Source: Blautia sp. | GTDB lineage: Bacteria > Bacillota > Clostridia > Lachnospirales > Lachnospiraceae | Direction of reading: 5' to 3' | NCBI GenBank assembly: GCA_017515945.1 | Contig: JAFWDX010000478.1 | Coordinates: forward strand, 1 to 5,095 | DNA length: 5,095 nt | In this document: piece after piece, positions 1-5,095 of the stretch | Position numbering within the stretch: the first letter of the stretch is position 1 | How the letters are laid out: the number at the start of each line of letters is the position of its first letter | Notes under the pieces: generated by a model | Told to the model about the DNA's origin: nothing | Database searches by the model: none | What the model saw: the letters and a program-made list of their open reading frames with translations, nothing else | Made by a program: the position numbers and the translations under genes

Positions 1-60
1 CCCCTGACTCATGAAGGAACCAGCCCCTCTGTCTTATTTTCCTGAGGTCCATTCCCCATA

Positions 61-156
61 TCACTGTGTCAGGTTCTGCACCCACTTATATTTCGCAAAA
101 CGATACATGACCCACGGGATCTTCCCGACTTCATCCAGGCACGTGCACGCATACAC
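61..156 (-). other. Displaced MATE C-terminus in the shifted frame
   Basis: This stretch encodes the natural last 31 residues of the transporter (starting VYACTCLDEVGKIPW, ending KYKWVQNLTQ, stop TGA at 61-63), but in a different frame from the upstream 424 residues. The coding strand at the junction reads CTG CTG TGT ATG. Adding one G after the second CTG gives CTG CTG GTG TAT and restores the family-like reading WPVLLVYACTCLDEV. A single G deletion in a GG pair is the simplest explanation. I see no slippery heptamer that would suggest programmed frameshifting. Whether the deletion is biological or a consensus error cannot be decided from this sequence. Confidence 0.8.
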
Positions 157-1427
157 AGCAGCACCGGCCAGTGAAAGACAAAGGCTCCCAGCAGAGCCAG
201 CGGGATCGCGACGCCCCACATGCATACAGCCAAGCTGTACATGTCAAAAATGGTATCTCCGCCTCCGTCCAGCACACCGTTTATGGTCACCGTATTGACA
301 CAGCGGCCGATCATGTAGATGGCCATGATCACCATCATGCCTGTCAGGTACTTCTGGGCCTGATCCGAGAGGATCACCATGTGCACGACCAGCGGAGTGA
401 CGGCCAGAACAAGGGCCGTCGACCCAAAACCGATCACGTAGGAAAGGTTCCTGAGTTTGATGCCGTAGGCTTTGCCACGTGCCAGCTGTCCGGCGCCGAG
501 CTCGTTGCCGACCATGATGCCGGCGGCGGCGCCGATACCGTTGCAGGCGCAGCATACCAGGTCACGGACAACGGCAGCCACGGAATTGGCCGCGGCCGCG
601 TCCACGCCCATGTGGCCGATGATTGCCGTATAAGAGGTAAAGCCGACGCCCCAGAAAAGGGAACCGCCCATCAGTGGGAGACACTGGCGGGCAAAATCAC
701 GTCCCAGCTGACGGCCTGTGGCGAAGAGCTTCCCGAGAGCCGGCCGGATGTAGTCCTTTCCGGAGGAAATGATCAGGCAGGCTGCAAACTCGATGACACG
801 GGCCAGAGTCGTGGCAAGAGCCGCCCCGCGGGCCTCCATCCGCGGCGCGCCCAGCAGGCCGAAGATAAAAATGGCGTTGAAGATGATATTCAGGATCACG
901 GCGCCGGAGCTTATAAACGCGCAGGGCTGCACATGCTCCGTCACCTTCATCGTCGCCAGATAACACTGGGAGATCCCGGTCAGCAGATAGGACCAGCCGG
1001 CTATGCGCAGATAAGTGCTTCCGATGGCGATCAGTCCGGCATCGCCGGTAAACAGCAGCATCAGTTTGCCCGGGATCAGCTCACAGGCCGCAAAGAACAG
1101 CAGGGAGATCAGGCCGGCGTAGCGCAGCATCAGATGAAAAAGCGCCTGGATCGTTTTTTTATCGCCTTTTCCCCAGTACTGTGCACCGAGAATAGAGCCA
1201 GCTCCTGTGATCGCAGCCAGAAACATGTTCTGGACAAACTGGATCTGGGTGGCCAGCGAGACGGCCGTCATTTCCGCCTGTGCCACACGCCCCAGCATCA
1301 AGGCATCTCCGGCAGCCACCATGGCGAGCATCAGATGCTGGAACATGATTGGCAGTGAAAGCTGCCACAGTTTGCGGTAAAAAACCTGGTTGTCGACGGG
1401 TTCCGGCTTTAATTCTCTGACATTCAT
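69..1427 (-). CDS. MATE family efflux transporter, C-terminus frameshifted
   Basis: Encodes a 452-residue multidrug and toxin extrusion (MATE) type membrane exporter, a family that expels organic cations and drugs using an ion gradient; the substrate here is unknown. Hydrophobic segments alternate with short loops along the whole protein in the 12-helix MATE pattern. Family-like motifs are GDALMLGR (residues 40-47), AQYWGKGD (82-89) and GVLDGGGDTIFD (384-395). The ATG at 1427 is preceded by GAGGA with 6-nt spacing, and that site overlaps the stop of the upstream exonuclease, so translation is probably coupled. From residue 425 the reading (CMRARAWMKSGRSRG...) is hydrophilic and unlike MATE. 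The other frame from position 156 reads VYACTCLDEVGKIPW and ends WVQNLTQ with TGA at 61-63, a normal MATE ending. The repaired protein would be about 455 residues. Family assignment is firm; function of the frameshifted product is uncertain. Confidence 0.93.
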   Translation of the reverse strand: MNVRELKPEPVDNQVFYRKLWQLSLPIMFQHLMLAMVAAGDALMLGRVAQAEMTAVSLATQIQFVQNMFLAAITGAGSILGAQYWGKGDKKTIQALFHLMLRYAGLISLLFFAACELIPGKLMLLFTGDAGLIAIGSTYLRIAGWSYLLTGISQCYLATMKVTEHVQPCAFISSGAVILNIIFNAIFIFGLLGAPRMEARGAALATTLARVIEFAACLIISSGKDYIRPALGKLFATGRQLGRDFARQCLPLMGGSLFWGVGFTSYTAIIGHMGVDAAAANSVAAVVRDLVCCACNGIGAAAGIMVGNELGAGQLARGKAYGIKLRNLSYVIGFGSTALVLAVTPLVVHMVILSDQAQKYLTGMMVIMAIYMIGRCVNTVTINGVLDGGGDTIFDMYSLAVCMWGVAIPLALLGAFVFHWPVLLCMRARAWMKSGRSRGSCIVLRNISGCRT

Positions 1428-1433
1428 CTTTTA

Positions 1434-1439
1434 TCCTCA
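1434..1439 (-). promoter_or_regulatory. MATE ribosome binding site overlapping the exonuclease stop
   Basis: The coding strand reads TGAGGA: TGA is the exonuclease stop and GAGGA is the Shine-Dalgarno sequence for the MATE ATG at 1427, with 6-nt spacing. This arrangement is typical of translational coupling. If so, the premature TAG 270 nt upstream would stop ribosomes from arriving here and could lower MATE translation. Confidence 0.65.
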
Positions 1440-1673
1440 TTTAAGTTTACTGAAATCAAACATATCCCCGATCGATACCCCGATCGGCTCCGGGTGCAGA
1501 TAATCGATCACCTTTTTCAGCTCCGCCTTGTAATCAGCCGGGTTGCTGATCATAGCATACAGGTGCGCCGTGTTGCGGGCATCATAGAGCGCATCATGCT
1601 GTTTCCCCTCAAAATCATCGCCTGTATACATCAGCGCGTCCTCCAGGGACACCTGCCGGGTCAGGCCGATCAC
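1437..1673 (-). CDS. Exonuclease C-terminal fragment (possible restart)
   Basis: This is the open part downstream of the TAG, in the same frame. The open frame begins right after 1707; the first plausible restart codon is GTG at 1671-1673, giving 78 residues. It holds the Exo III motif HDALYDARNTA and ends IGDMFDFSKLK with TGA at 1437-1439. No convincing Shine-Dalgarno sequence precedes the GTG (only a weak AAGG about 11 nt away), so independent translation is doubtful. It is best read as the tail of the interrupted gene. Its stop codon shares bases with the MATE ribosome binding site. Confidence 0.5.
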   Translation of the reverse strand: MIGLTRQVSLEDALMYTGDDFEGKQHDALYDARNTAHLYAMISNPADYKAELKKVIDYLHPEPIGVSIGDMFDFSKLK

Positions 1674-1706
1674 CTCGCCAAAGGCCTTCTGCAGGTCATA
1701 CCACTG

Positions 1707-2093
1707 CTAAAGCAGGTTTTTCTCTGGACCCTCAAGCGTATATTCTTTTAACCGGATCTCCTTCATGAGCTGTTTTTTGTCGCTGTCGCTCCACTCGATG
1801 AGCAGGATTTCATCCTGAAAACCGGCAAGCCACGCAAGAAAGCTTTCCATGGCAGTTGCAAATCCCGGTGACTGGCTGACCATTTCGGTGGTAATGCCGG
1901 TCAGATGCTGAATGACCTCTTCAATCTCGCCTTCATTATAATCCGGATGCACATACGTCATGAACGAGCCGATCTCCTCATGCGCCTCATTCATGGCAAT
2001 CGCTCCGATCTCGATGATCTCTCTCGTCAGCTCATTGACCTTCAGGCGGCGCCTGATCCGGTTCATTTCCAGATCCAGCACGATATATTTCAT
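1707..2093 (-). CDS. Exonuclease N-terminal fragment
   Basis: This is the open part before the TAG: 128 residues, MKYIVLDLEMN to EGPEKNLL. It carries the Exo I acidic pair (D7, E9) and the probable Exo II region, but no Exo III. The start at 2093 is preferred because a GAGGGGA Shine-Dalgarno sequence sits 7 nt upstream and because homologs of this family typically begin directly with a short M-x-Y-I-V-x-D-L-E-M strand. An in-frame ATG at 2120 would add nine basic residues (MGKRRGEQR) but has no ribosome binding site before it. If expressed alone this fragment is expected to be misfolded or inactive. Confidence 0.75.
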   Translation of the reverse strand: MKYIVLDLEMNRIRRRLKVNELTREIIEIGAIAMNEAHEEIGSFMTYVHPDYNEGEIEEVIQHLTGITTEMVSQSPGFATAMESFLAWLAGFQDEILLIEWSDSDKKQLMKEIRLKEYTLEGPEKNLL

Positions 2094-2100
2094 ACGCTGC

Positions 2101-2107
2101 TCCCCTC
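2101..2107 (-). promoter_or_regulatory. Ribosome binding site of the exonuclease gene
   Basis: The coding strand reads GAGGGGA, 7 nt before the ATG at 2091-2093. This fixes the start of the exonuclease at 2093 rather than at the upstream in-frame ATG at 2120, which has no such site. Confidence 0.7.
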
Positions 2108-2129
2108 TTCTTTTTCCCATCGTAAGGAT

Positions 2130-2186
2130 TTGTAAAGAAGTCTGACCGCTAATCCTGTACCCTGCGGCAAAATAACTTCTTTACAA
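2130..2186. repeat. 12-bp inverted repeat (hairpin-capable)
   Basis: TTGTAAAGAAGT at 2130-2141 is the exact reverse complement of ACTTCTTTACAA at 2175-2186, with 33 nt between. Inside the loop CCGC (2146-2149) can pair with GCGG (2164-2167). The structure lies just upstream of the exonuclease ribosome binding site and would be in its mRNA leader. The arms share the TGTAAAGAA word with the larger inverted repeat next to it. There is no adjacent T-run on either strand, so it does not look like an intrinsic terminator. Confidence 0.75.
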
Positions 2187-2214
2187 CTCCTGACATTACA
2201 GTCACAATTTGGAT

Positions 2215-2353
2215 CTGTAAAGAAATAACTTCACCATCTTTTCGTCCGATTGCAACGGTCAAAATTTCTTACACAGCCCGTTATGCGCGCAATTTTTGAC
2301 CGTCAAACTCGAACGTAAATCCTGCGCAATCTGGAAAAGTTATTTCTTTACAG
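2215..2353. repeat. Nested inverted repeat with perfect 17-bp arms (MITE-like or structured RNA)
   Basis: CTGTAAAGAAATAACTT at 2215-2231 is an exact reverse complement of positions 2337-2353. Nested inside are GATTGC (2248-2253) with GCAATC (2326-2331), and ACGGTCAAAA (2255-2264) with TTTTGACCGT (2294-2303). The three pairs are properly nested, so the 139-nt segment can fold into one long interrupted hairpin on either strand. It occupies the spacer between the DUF554 stop and the exonuclease. Terminal inverted repeats, small size and no coding content would fit a non-autonomous element, but I found no clear target-site duplication. A structured 5' leader for the exonuclease-MATE pair is the other reading. 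The repeat itself is certain; its nature is not. Confidence 0.8.
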
Positions 2354-2388
2354 CTTCTTACTTTCCTTCATATTTCCGCCCATCCGGT

Positions 2389-3117
2389 TTACAAGAGCGG
2401 CATGATCACGTTCGTCCATAACCAGCTGACCGGCATGGCCAGGATCATCGCGGGAATCATATCCGCAGTAGGAAACATCTTTACCTTGATCATCCTGAAA
2501 CCGGTGGCAAGCAGCAGCACGCCGCCAACTGCTTTGAAATCATTGATCATATCCGGTGTCGTATAGGGAAAGATGACGCCGCCGAGCAGAAAGAGTGTGA
2601 TAAAAACAGCAAAGGACGGAGCCGCGATAAACGCGACGACCATACCCAGTGTACAGGAAAAGATCAGGGCTGTAAAGAAATCGAGAATGGATTTTGAGAT
2701 CAGGATACTCGCATCCCCGCTCATCCCCTCTACGATCGCACCATAGATCCCTGTACCGCTCGCGCAGAAAAGCACGATCACCGTCAGCAGCTCAGCCTGC
2801 CGTGTCTGCGCATCATCCCCCGTCTGCTCTGTGTGAAGGATCTTCCCGATCGCACGCTGCATGGCTCCGCACATTTTTTCGATCATCCCGCCAAAATGGA
2901 TCGCAGACCCCAGAGCCGTTCCGATCACAACGGAAAATACAACGGCCGGCATGTTTTTCATGAGTCTGATGCTGCTGATCCCCATGGTCATGGCGCAGGC
3001 ACCAAAGATCATATTCATCTTCTGCTTGAAATCATCGCTCAGCCATTGTCCTGCGAACGAACCGATCAGTCCGCCGATAAAGATCGATAGTGTATTGATG
3101 ATAACTCCTTTTGGCAT
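2389..3117 (-). CDS. DUF554 family integral membrane protein
   Basis: Encodes a 242-residue hydrophobic protein of the DUF554 family, conserved inner-membrane proteins of Firmicutes and other bacteria with no settled function, often labelled putative transporters. Visible features are the N-terminal GVIINTLSIFIGGLIGSFAG (residues 4-23), the central FCASGTGIYGAIVEGMSGD (117-135) followed by KSILDFFTALIFSCTLG (142-158), and the closing AVGGVLLLATGFRMIKVK (196-213) with a final membrane segment. Length fits the family. I chose the ATG at 3117 because GGAGG lies 8 nt before it and the family normally starts with a short M-x-x-G-V-I-I-N. An in-frame ATG at 3132 adds MEVPH and has a weaker GGAG upstream. 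The gene stands between two spacers, so it may be transcribed separately. The family call is secure; substrate and role are unknown. Confidence 0.92.
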   Translation of the reverse strand: MPKGVIINTLSIFIGGLIGSFAGQWLSDDFKQKMNMIFGACAMTMGISSIRLMKNMPAVVFSVVIGTALGSAIHFGGMIEKMCGAMQRAIGKILHTEQTGDDAQTRQAELLTVIVLFCASGTGIYGAIVEGMSGDASILISKSILDFFTALIFSCTLGMVVAFIAAPSFAVFITLFLLGGVIFPYTTPDMINDFKAVGGVLLLATGFRMIKVKMFPTADMIPAMILAMPVSWLWTNVIMPLL

Positions 3118-3125
3118 ATGGGGTA

Positions 3126-3130
3126 CCTCC
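3126..3130 (-). promoter_or_regulatory. Ribosome binding site of the DUF554 gene
   Basis: The coding strand reads GGAGG, 8 nt before the ATG at 3115-3117. It overlaps the alternative upstream ATG (3130-3132) and supports the downstream start. Confidence 0.65.
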
Positions 3131-3156
3131 ATTCATTCTCCGTAACTGTTCAGCCA

Positions 3157-3211
3157 CAGGCTCCTTCACAGTAATAAAGCCGGTCGCAGGCTCCTTTCCT
3201 AGCAATAAAAG
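3157..3211. repeat. Imperfect tandem direct repeat, 30-bp period
   Basis: CAGGCTCCTT occurs at 3157-3166 and again at 3187-3196, each followed after a few bases by an ATAAA-containing tail (to 3179 and to 3211). On the coding strand each unit is CTTT(T)ATT...AAGGAGCCTG, so each carries a Shine-Dalgarno-like AAGGAG. The repeat lies in the 139-nt spacer between the flavoprotein stop and the DUF554 start. It may be a simple tandem duplication in the leader. No terminator hairpin with a T-run was seen in this spacer. Confidence 0.55.
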
Positions 3212-3256
3212 TGCGTCCGGCTCTGGTTGTTTAACTTACTATTTACAATATATCCT

Positions 3257-4438
3257 TCACTGCGGGCATAATGCCGCATGCTTTCCGGCCGCCGCACCGC
3301 TCGACCACGCCCACTGCAGGTTATACCCGCCGCAGGTCCCGTCCACATCCAGCACCTCTCCGCACAGATAAAGACCACTGCATACGAGAGATTCCATGGA
3401 TTCCGGATCAACCTGCCGGGTATCGACTCCGCCCGCGCAGACCTGTGCATGGGAAAAATCCTGTGTCCCGGTGACTTCCAGGGTAAATGTTTTGACAGAC
3501 TTTGCGGGATCCTTCTCTTTTGCCAGGACCTGGCAGAGTCTGTCCGGGAAAAGCCCTGTCAGCAGATCCCTGACCGGGCGCTGCGGCCATTTCTCCCGCC
3601 TTTTTTCCAGGAAGCAGCGCAGCTGAGGCAGTGTCAGGTCAGGAAAGAAATCAAGGTACACCTGCACATTTTTTTTCTCTCTCAGCGCGACCGAGGCAAA
3701 GCGGCTCACGCAGAAAACCGGAATACCGGAGACGCCGTATTCCGTCAGCTGGACCTCTCCGCTCTCCCGGGCAGCCTCTCTTCCATCGATCTGCACAGTC
3801 ACCACAGCCTGTGTCCGCACCCCCGCCCAGGATGCAAAAGACATTCCCCTGCATCTGAGACCTGTCAGGGCAGGTACTGGTTCGATCACATGATGTCCGA
3901 GAGACCTGGCCAGATCATAACCATCCCTACCGGAGCCCTGTATGGCGGAGGCATTTGAACCGGCAGCCAGGATGACTTTATCCGCGTGATATTGCCAGCC
4001 CTGTGTCTGTACTGTAAAACCGTTTTCATTCCGGGTGATCTGCGTCACTTTCTCCCTGGTTTTGACCTTGACCCGAAGGCTGGCCAGTTCCATCGTCAGG
4101 GCCTGGATCATGCTCTGGGCCTGCATGGACCGGGGGTACATATACCCGTCTTTATTGACCGTATAAATCCCCAGATCCGTAAAAAAAGCGATGGTATCCT
4201 GCACGGTAAACGCCGAGAGTGCCGCAGCCGGAAATCCGGGATCGGAGGAACGATAACAGTCCGGGCGCTGCACAAGGTTGGTAAAGTTGCAGCGGCCGTT
4301 CCCGGTCGCACCAAGCTTTCTCCCCGGATGGTCGTTCCCCTCCAGGAGTGTGACTCCCGCGCCGTACCGGGTCGCCTGAATCGCGGCCATCATACCTGAC
4401 GCGCCGGCGCCGATGACGATAACTGTATGATTATCCAT
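3257..4438 (-). CDS. HI0933/BaiN-family NAD(P)/FAD-dependent oxidoreductase
   Basis: Encodes a complete 393-residue flavoprotein of the HI0933-like family, also annotated as aminoacetone oxidase family FAD-binding enzyme. The dinucleotide-binding motif GAGASG is at residues 10-15, with the ribose-binding acidic residue probably E33. The family signature GRKLGATGNGRCNFTN is at 39-54, a second FAD segment ILAAGSNAS at 156-164, LTEYGVSGIPVF at 231-242, and the C-terminal GEVLDVDGTCGGYNLQWAWSSG at 360-381. The cytosolic protein binds FAD tightly, and the physiological substrate is unknown for most members. The relative BaiN has been linked to bile acid dehydroxylation, but sequence alone does not support that role here. 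The ATG at 4438 has GGGAG 7 nt upstream. It follows the PLP-enzyme gene by 43 nt, so the two are likely cotranscribed. No frame damage is visible. Confidence 0.95.
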   Translation of the reverse strand: MDNHTVIVIGAGASGMMAAIQATRYGAGVTLLEGNDHPGRKLGATGNGRCNFTNLVQRPDCYRSSDPGFPAAALSAFTVQDTIAFFTDLGIYTVNKDGYMYPRSMQAQSMIQALTMELASLRVKVKTREKVTQITRNENGFTVQTQGWQYHADKVILAAGSNASAIQGSGRDGYDLARSLGHHVIEPVPALTGLRCRGMSFASWAGVRTQAVVTVQIDGREAARESGEVQLTEYGVSGIPVFCVSRFASVALREKKNVQVYLDFFPDLTLPQLRCFLEKRREKWPQRPVRDLLTGLFPDRLCQVLAKEKDPAKSVKTFTLEVTGTQDFSHAQVCAGGVDTRQVDPESMESLVCSGLYLCGEVLDVDGTCGGYNLQWAWSSGAAAGKHAALCPQ

Positions 4439-4481
4439 ATATGATCTCCCGGAATCTGTTCAACAGACTTTCCCTTTATTT

Positions 4482-5095
4482 TCAATGCAGGAGCTCCGGC
4501 TCCCTCTCCCAGAGCTTTTGCAATGACATCATCACTCCGAGCTTCGCATGCTCCCAGGTCAGCCCACCCTGAAAATACACGGCATAGGGTTCCCTGCAGG
4601 GGCCGTCCGCGGAAAGCTCAATAGAAGAGCCCTGTACAAATGCGCCTGCCGCCATGATGACCCGGCTGTCATAACCGGGCATATCCCAGGGCTCCGGATC
4701 CACAAAGCTGTCCACCGGGGCGGCCGCCTGGATGCCCTTGCAGAAGGCCACCAGCCGTTCTTCGCTGCCCAGCGTGACAGCCTGGATGATATCCTGCCGT
4801 GTCTCACGACCATCCGGGATCACGGGGAAACCGAGGCTTTCATACACATTCGCCGCAAAAACCGCTCCCTTGAGAGCTCCCTTCGTGATCATCGGGGCCA
4901 GGAAAAAGCCCTGATACAGTGAACGGTTTACGCCAAGTGACGCGCCGACCTCGGCTCCGAGCCCCGGGCAGGTCATCCGCGCCGCGGCGTTGTCGATGCA
5001 CGCACGTGTGCCTGCAATATATCCGCCGATCGGTGCCAGACCTCCCCCCGGATTTTTGATCAGTGAGCCGACCGTCATGTCCGCTCCCACATCAC
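4482..5095 (-). CDS. Methionine gamma-lyase family PLP enzyme, C-terminal part (partial)
   Basis: Encodes the last 204 residues of a PF06838 protein (methionine gamma-lyase family, also labelled aluminum resistance protein), a fold-type I pyridoxal-phosphate enzyme related to the Cys/Met metabolism enzymes. The visible part opens with DVGADMTVGSLIKNPGGGLAP; the lysine in SLIKNPGGG (codon 5055-5057) is the probable PLP Schiff-base residue. It continues with GLGAEVGAS, the LAPMITKGALKGAVFAANVY segment and the closing GGLTWEHAKLGVMMSLQKL, ending with TGA at 4482-4484. The N-terminal half lies beyond the window's right edge; family members are roughly 400-430 residues, so about half is missing. 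The frame stays open to the edge; an internal GTG at 5090 is not a real start. The exact reaction is unproven, though C-S lyase chemistry on a sulfur amino acid is plausible. It is the first visible gene of the block. Confidence 0.93.
   Translation of the reverse strand, partial: DVGADMTVGSLIKNPGGGLAPIGGYIAGTRACIDNAAARMTCPGLGAEVGASLGVNRSLYQGFFLAPMITKGALKGAVFAANVYESLGFPVIPDGRETRQDIIQAVTLGSEERLVAFCKGIQAAAPVDSFVDPEPWDMPGYDSRVIMAAGAFVQGSSIELSADGPCREPYAVYFQGGLTWEHAKLGVMMSLQKLWEREPELLH

Larger units (their letters stand above)
1437..2093 (-). pseudogene. DEDDh 3'-5' exonuclease (KapD/ERI-1-like), interrupted by in-frame TAG
   Basis: One reading frame of 219 codons encodes a DnaQ-fold exonuclease, an enzyme class that removes nucleotides from DNA or RNA 3' ends with two metal ions. 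The frame is broken only at codon 129 (TAG, 1707-1709). Exo I is visible as LDLEMN (D7, E9), a probable Exo II aspartate lies in WSDSD (about residue 103), and Exo III is HDALYDARNTA with H166 and D171. The text runs smoothly through the stop: EKNLL, stop, QWYDLQKAFGEVIGL. Exo III lies after the stop, so the truncated product lacks the catalytic histidine and last aspartate and should be inactive. The simplest origin is CAG (Gln) to TAG. Readthrough, suppression or a consensus error are alternatives. The gene is followed after 9 nt by the MATE gene. The cellular substrate is unknown. Confidence 0.85.

Noticed and set aside
1..52. Possible start of the next minus-strand gene downstream of MATE (ATG at 52, or ATG at 12 starting MSQG)
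   Set aside because: The ATG at 52 has GGGG only 1 nt away, too close for a ribosome binding site, and the ATG at 12 has only four codons and an 11-nt spacing from GAGGGG. Too little sequence to call a gene. No terminator hairpin with a T-run was seen here either.
171..1358. Long plus-strand open frame of 395 codons opposite the MATE gene
   Set aside because: It is the antisense shadow of the MATE gene: low-complexity polar composition (many H, D, G, Q), no recognisable domain and no ribosome binding site support.
1704..1715. Small palindrome CTGCTAAAGCAG centred on the internal TAG, and the partial match of TAG-CAG to viral readthrough contexts
   Set aside because: The arms are only 5 bp, and only the first downstream codon fits the readthrough context. 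Not enough to propose programmed readthrough.
2255..2303. TTGAC boxes in the inner inverted repeat as -35 promoter elements
   Set aside because: On the minus strand a 17-nt spacing leads to TAACGG, a poor -10, and the second box has no good -10 either. I could not support a specific promoter.
3278..3958. Plus-strand open frame of 226 codons opposite the flavoprotein gene
   Set aside because: Antisense shadow of a well-supported HI0933-family gene with all its motifs intact; the antisense protein shows no family features.
4453..4469. Near-palindrome AATCTGTTCAACAGACT between the PLP-enzyme and flavoprotein genes
   Set aside because: The stem is only about 6 bp with a very small centre, no T-run follows on the coding strand, and the genes are 43 nt apart; it could be an operator but chance is as likely.

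Overview
The window is a compact, minus-strand gene block from a bacterium that looks like a gut-type Clostridia, most likely Lachnospiraceae. This is inferred from the protein families (methionine gamma-lyase-like PLP enzyme, HI0933/BaiN-type flavoprotein, DUF554, KapD/ERI-1-like exonuclease, MATE exporter), strong AGGAGG-type ribosome binding sites and moderately high GC. No RNA gene, CRISPR array, integrase or transposase was seen.

Layout, in the direction of transcription (right to left): the C-terminal half of a PF06838 methionine gamma-lyase family protein (4482-5095, cut by the window edge); 43 nt later an intact HI0933-family FAD oxidoreductase (3257-4438); a 139-nt spacer with a degenerate direct repeat; an intact DUF554 membrane protein (2389-3117); a roughly 295-nt, less GC-rich spacer packed with inverted repeats built on the word TGTAAAGAA; a DEDDh 3'-5' exonuclease locus (1437-2093) interrupted by an in-frame TAG; and, 9 nt after the exonuclease stop, a MATE exporter (69-1427) whose last conserved segment has been pushed out of frame by what looks like a one-base deletion.

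The first two genes probably form one transcription unit. The exonuclease and MATE genes form a second, tightly coupled pair, because the MATE Shine-Dalgarno sequence overlaps the exonuclease stop codon. Both genes of that pair carry a lesion, while the other genes read cleanly. This suggests local decay of the pair, or two consensus errors in the assembly.

I did not find a convincing new multi-gene system. The items most worth a second look are the two lesions and the nested inverted-repeat region at 2130-2353, which may be a small non-autonomous mobile element or a structured RNA leader.
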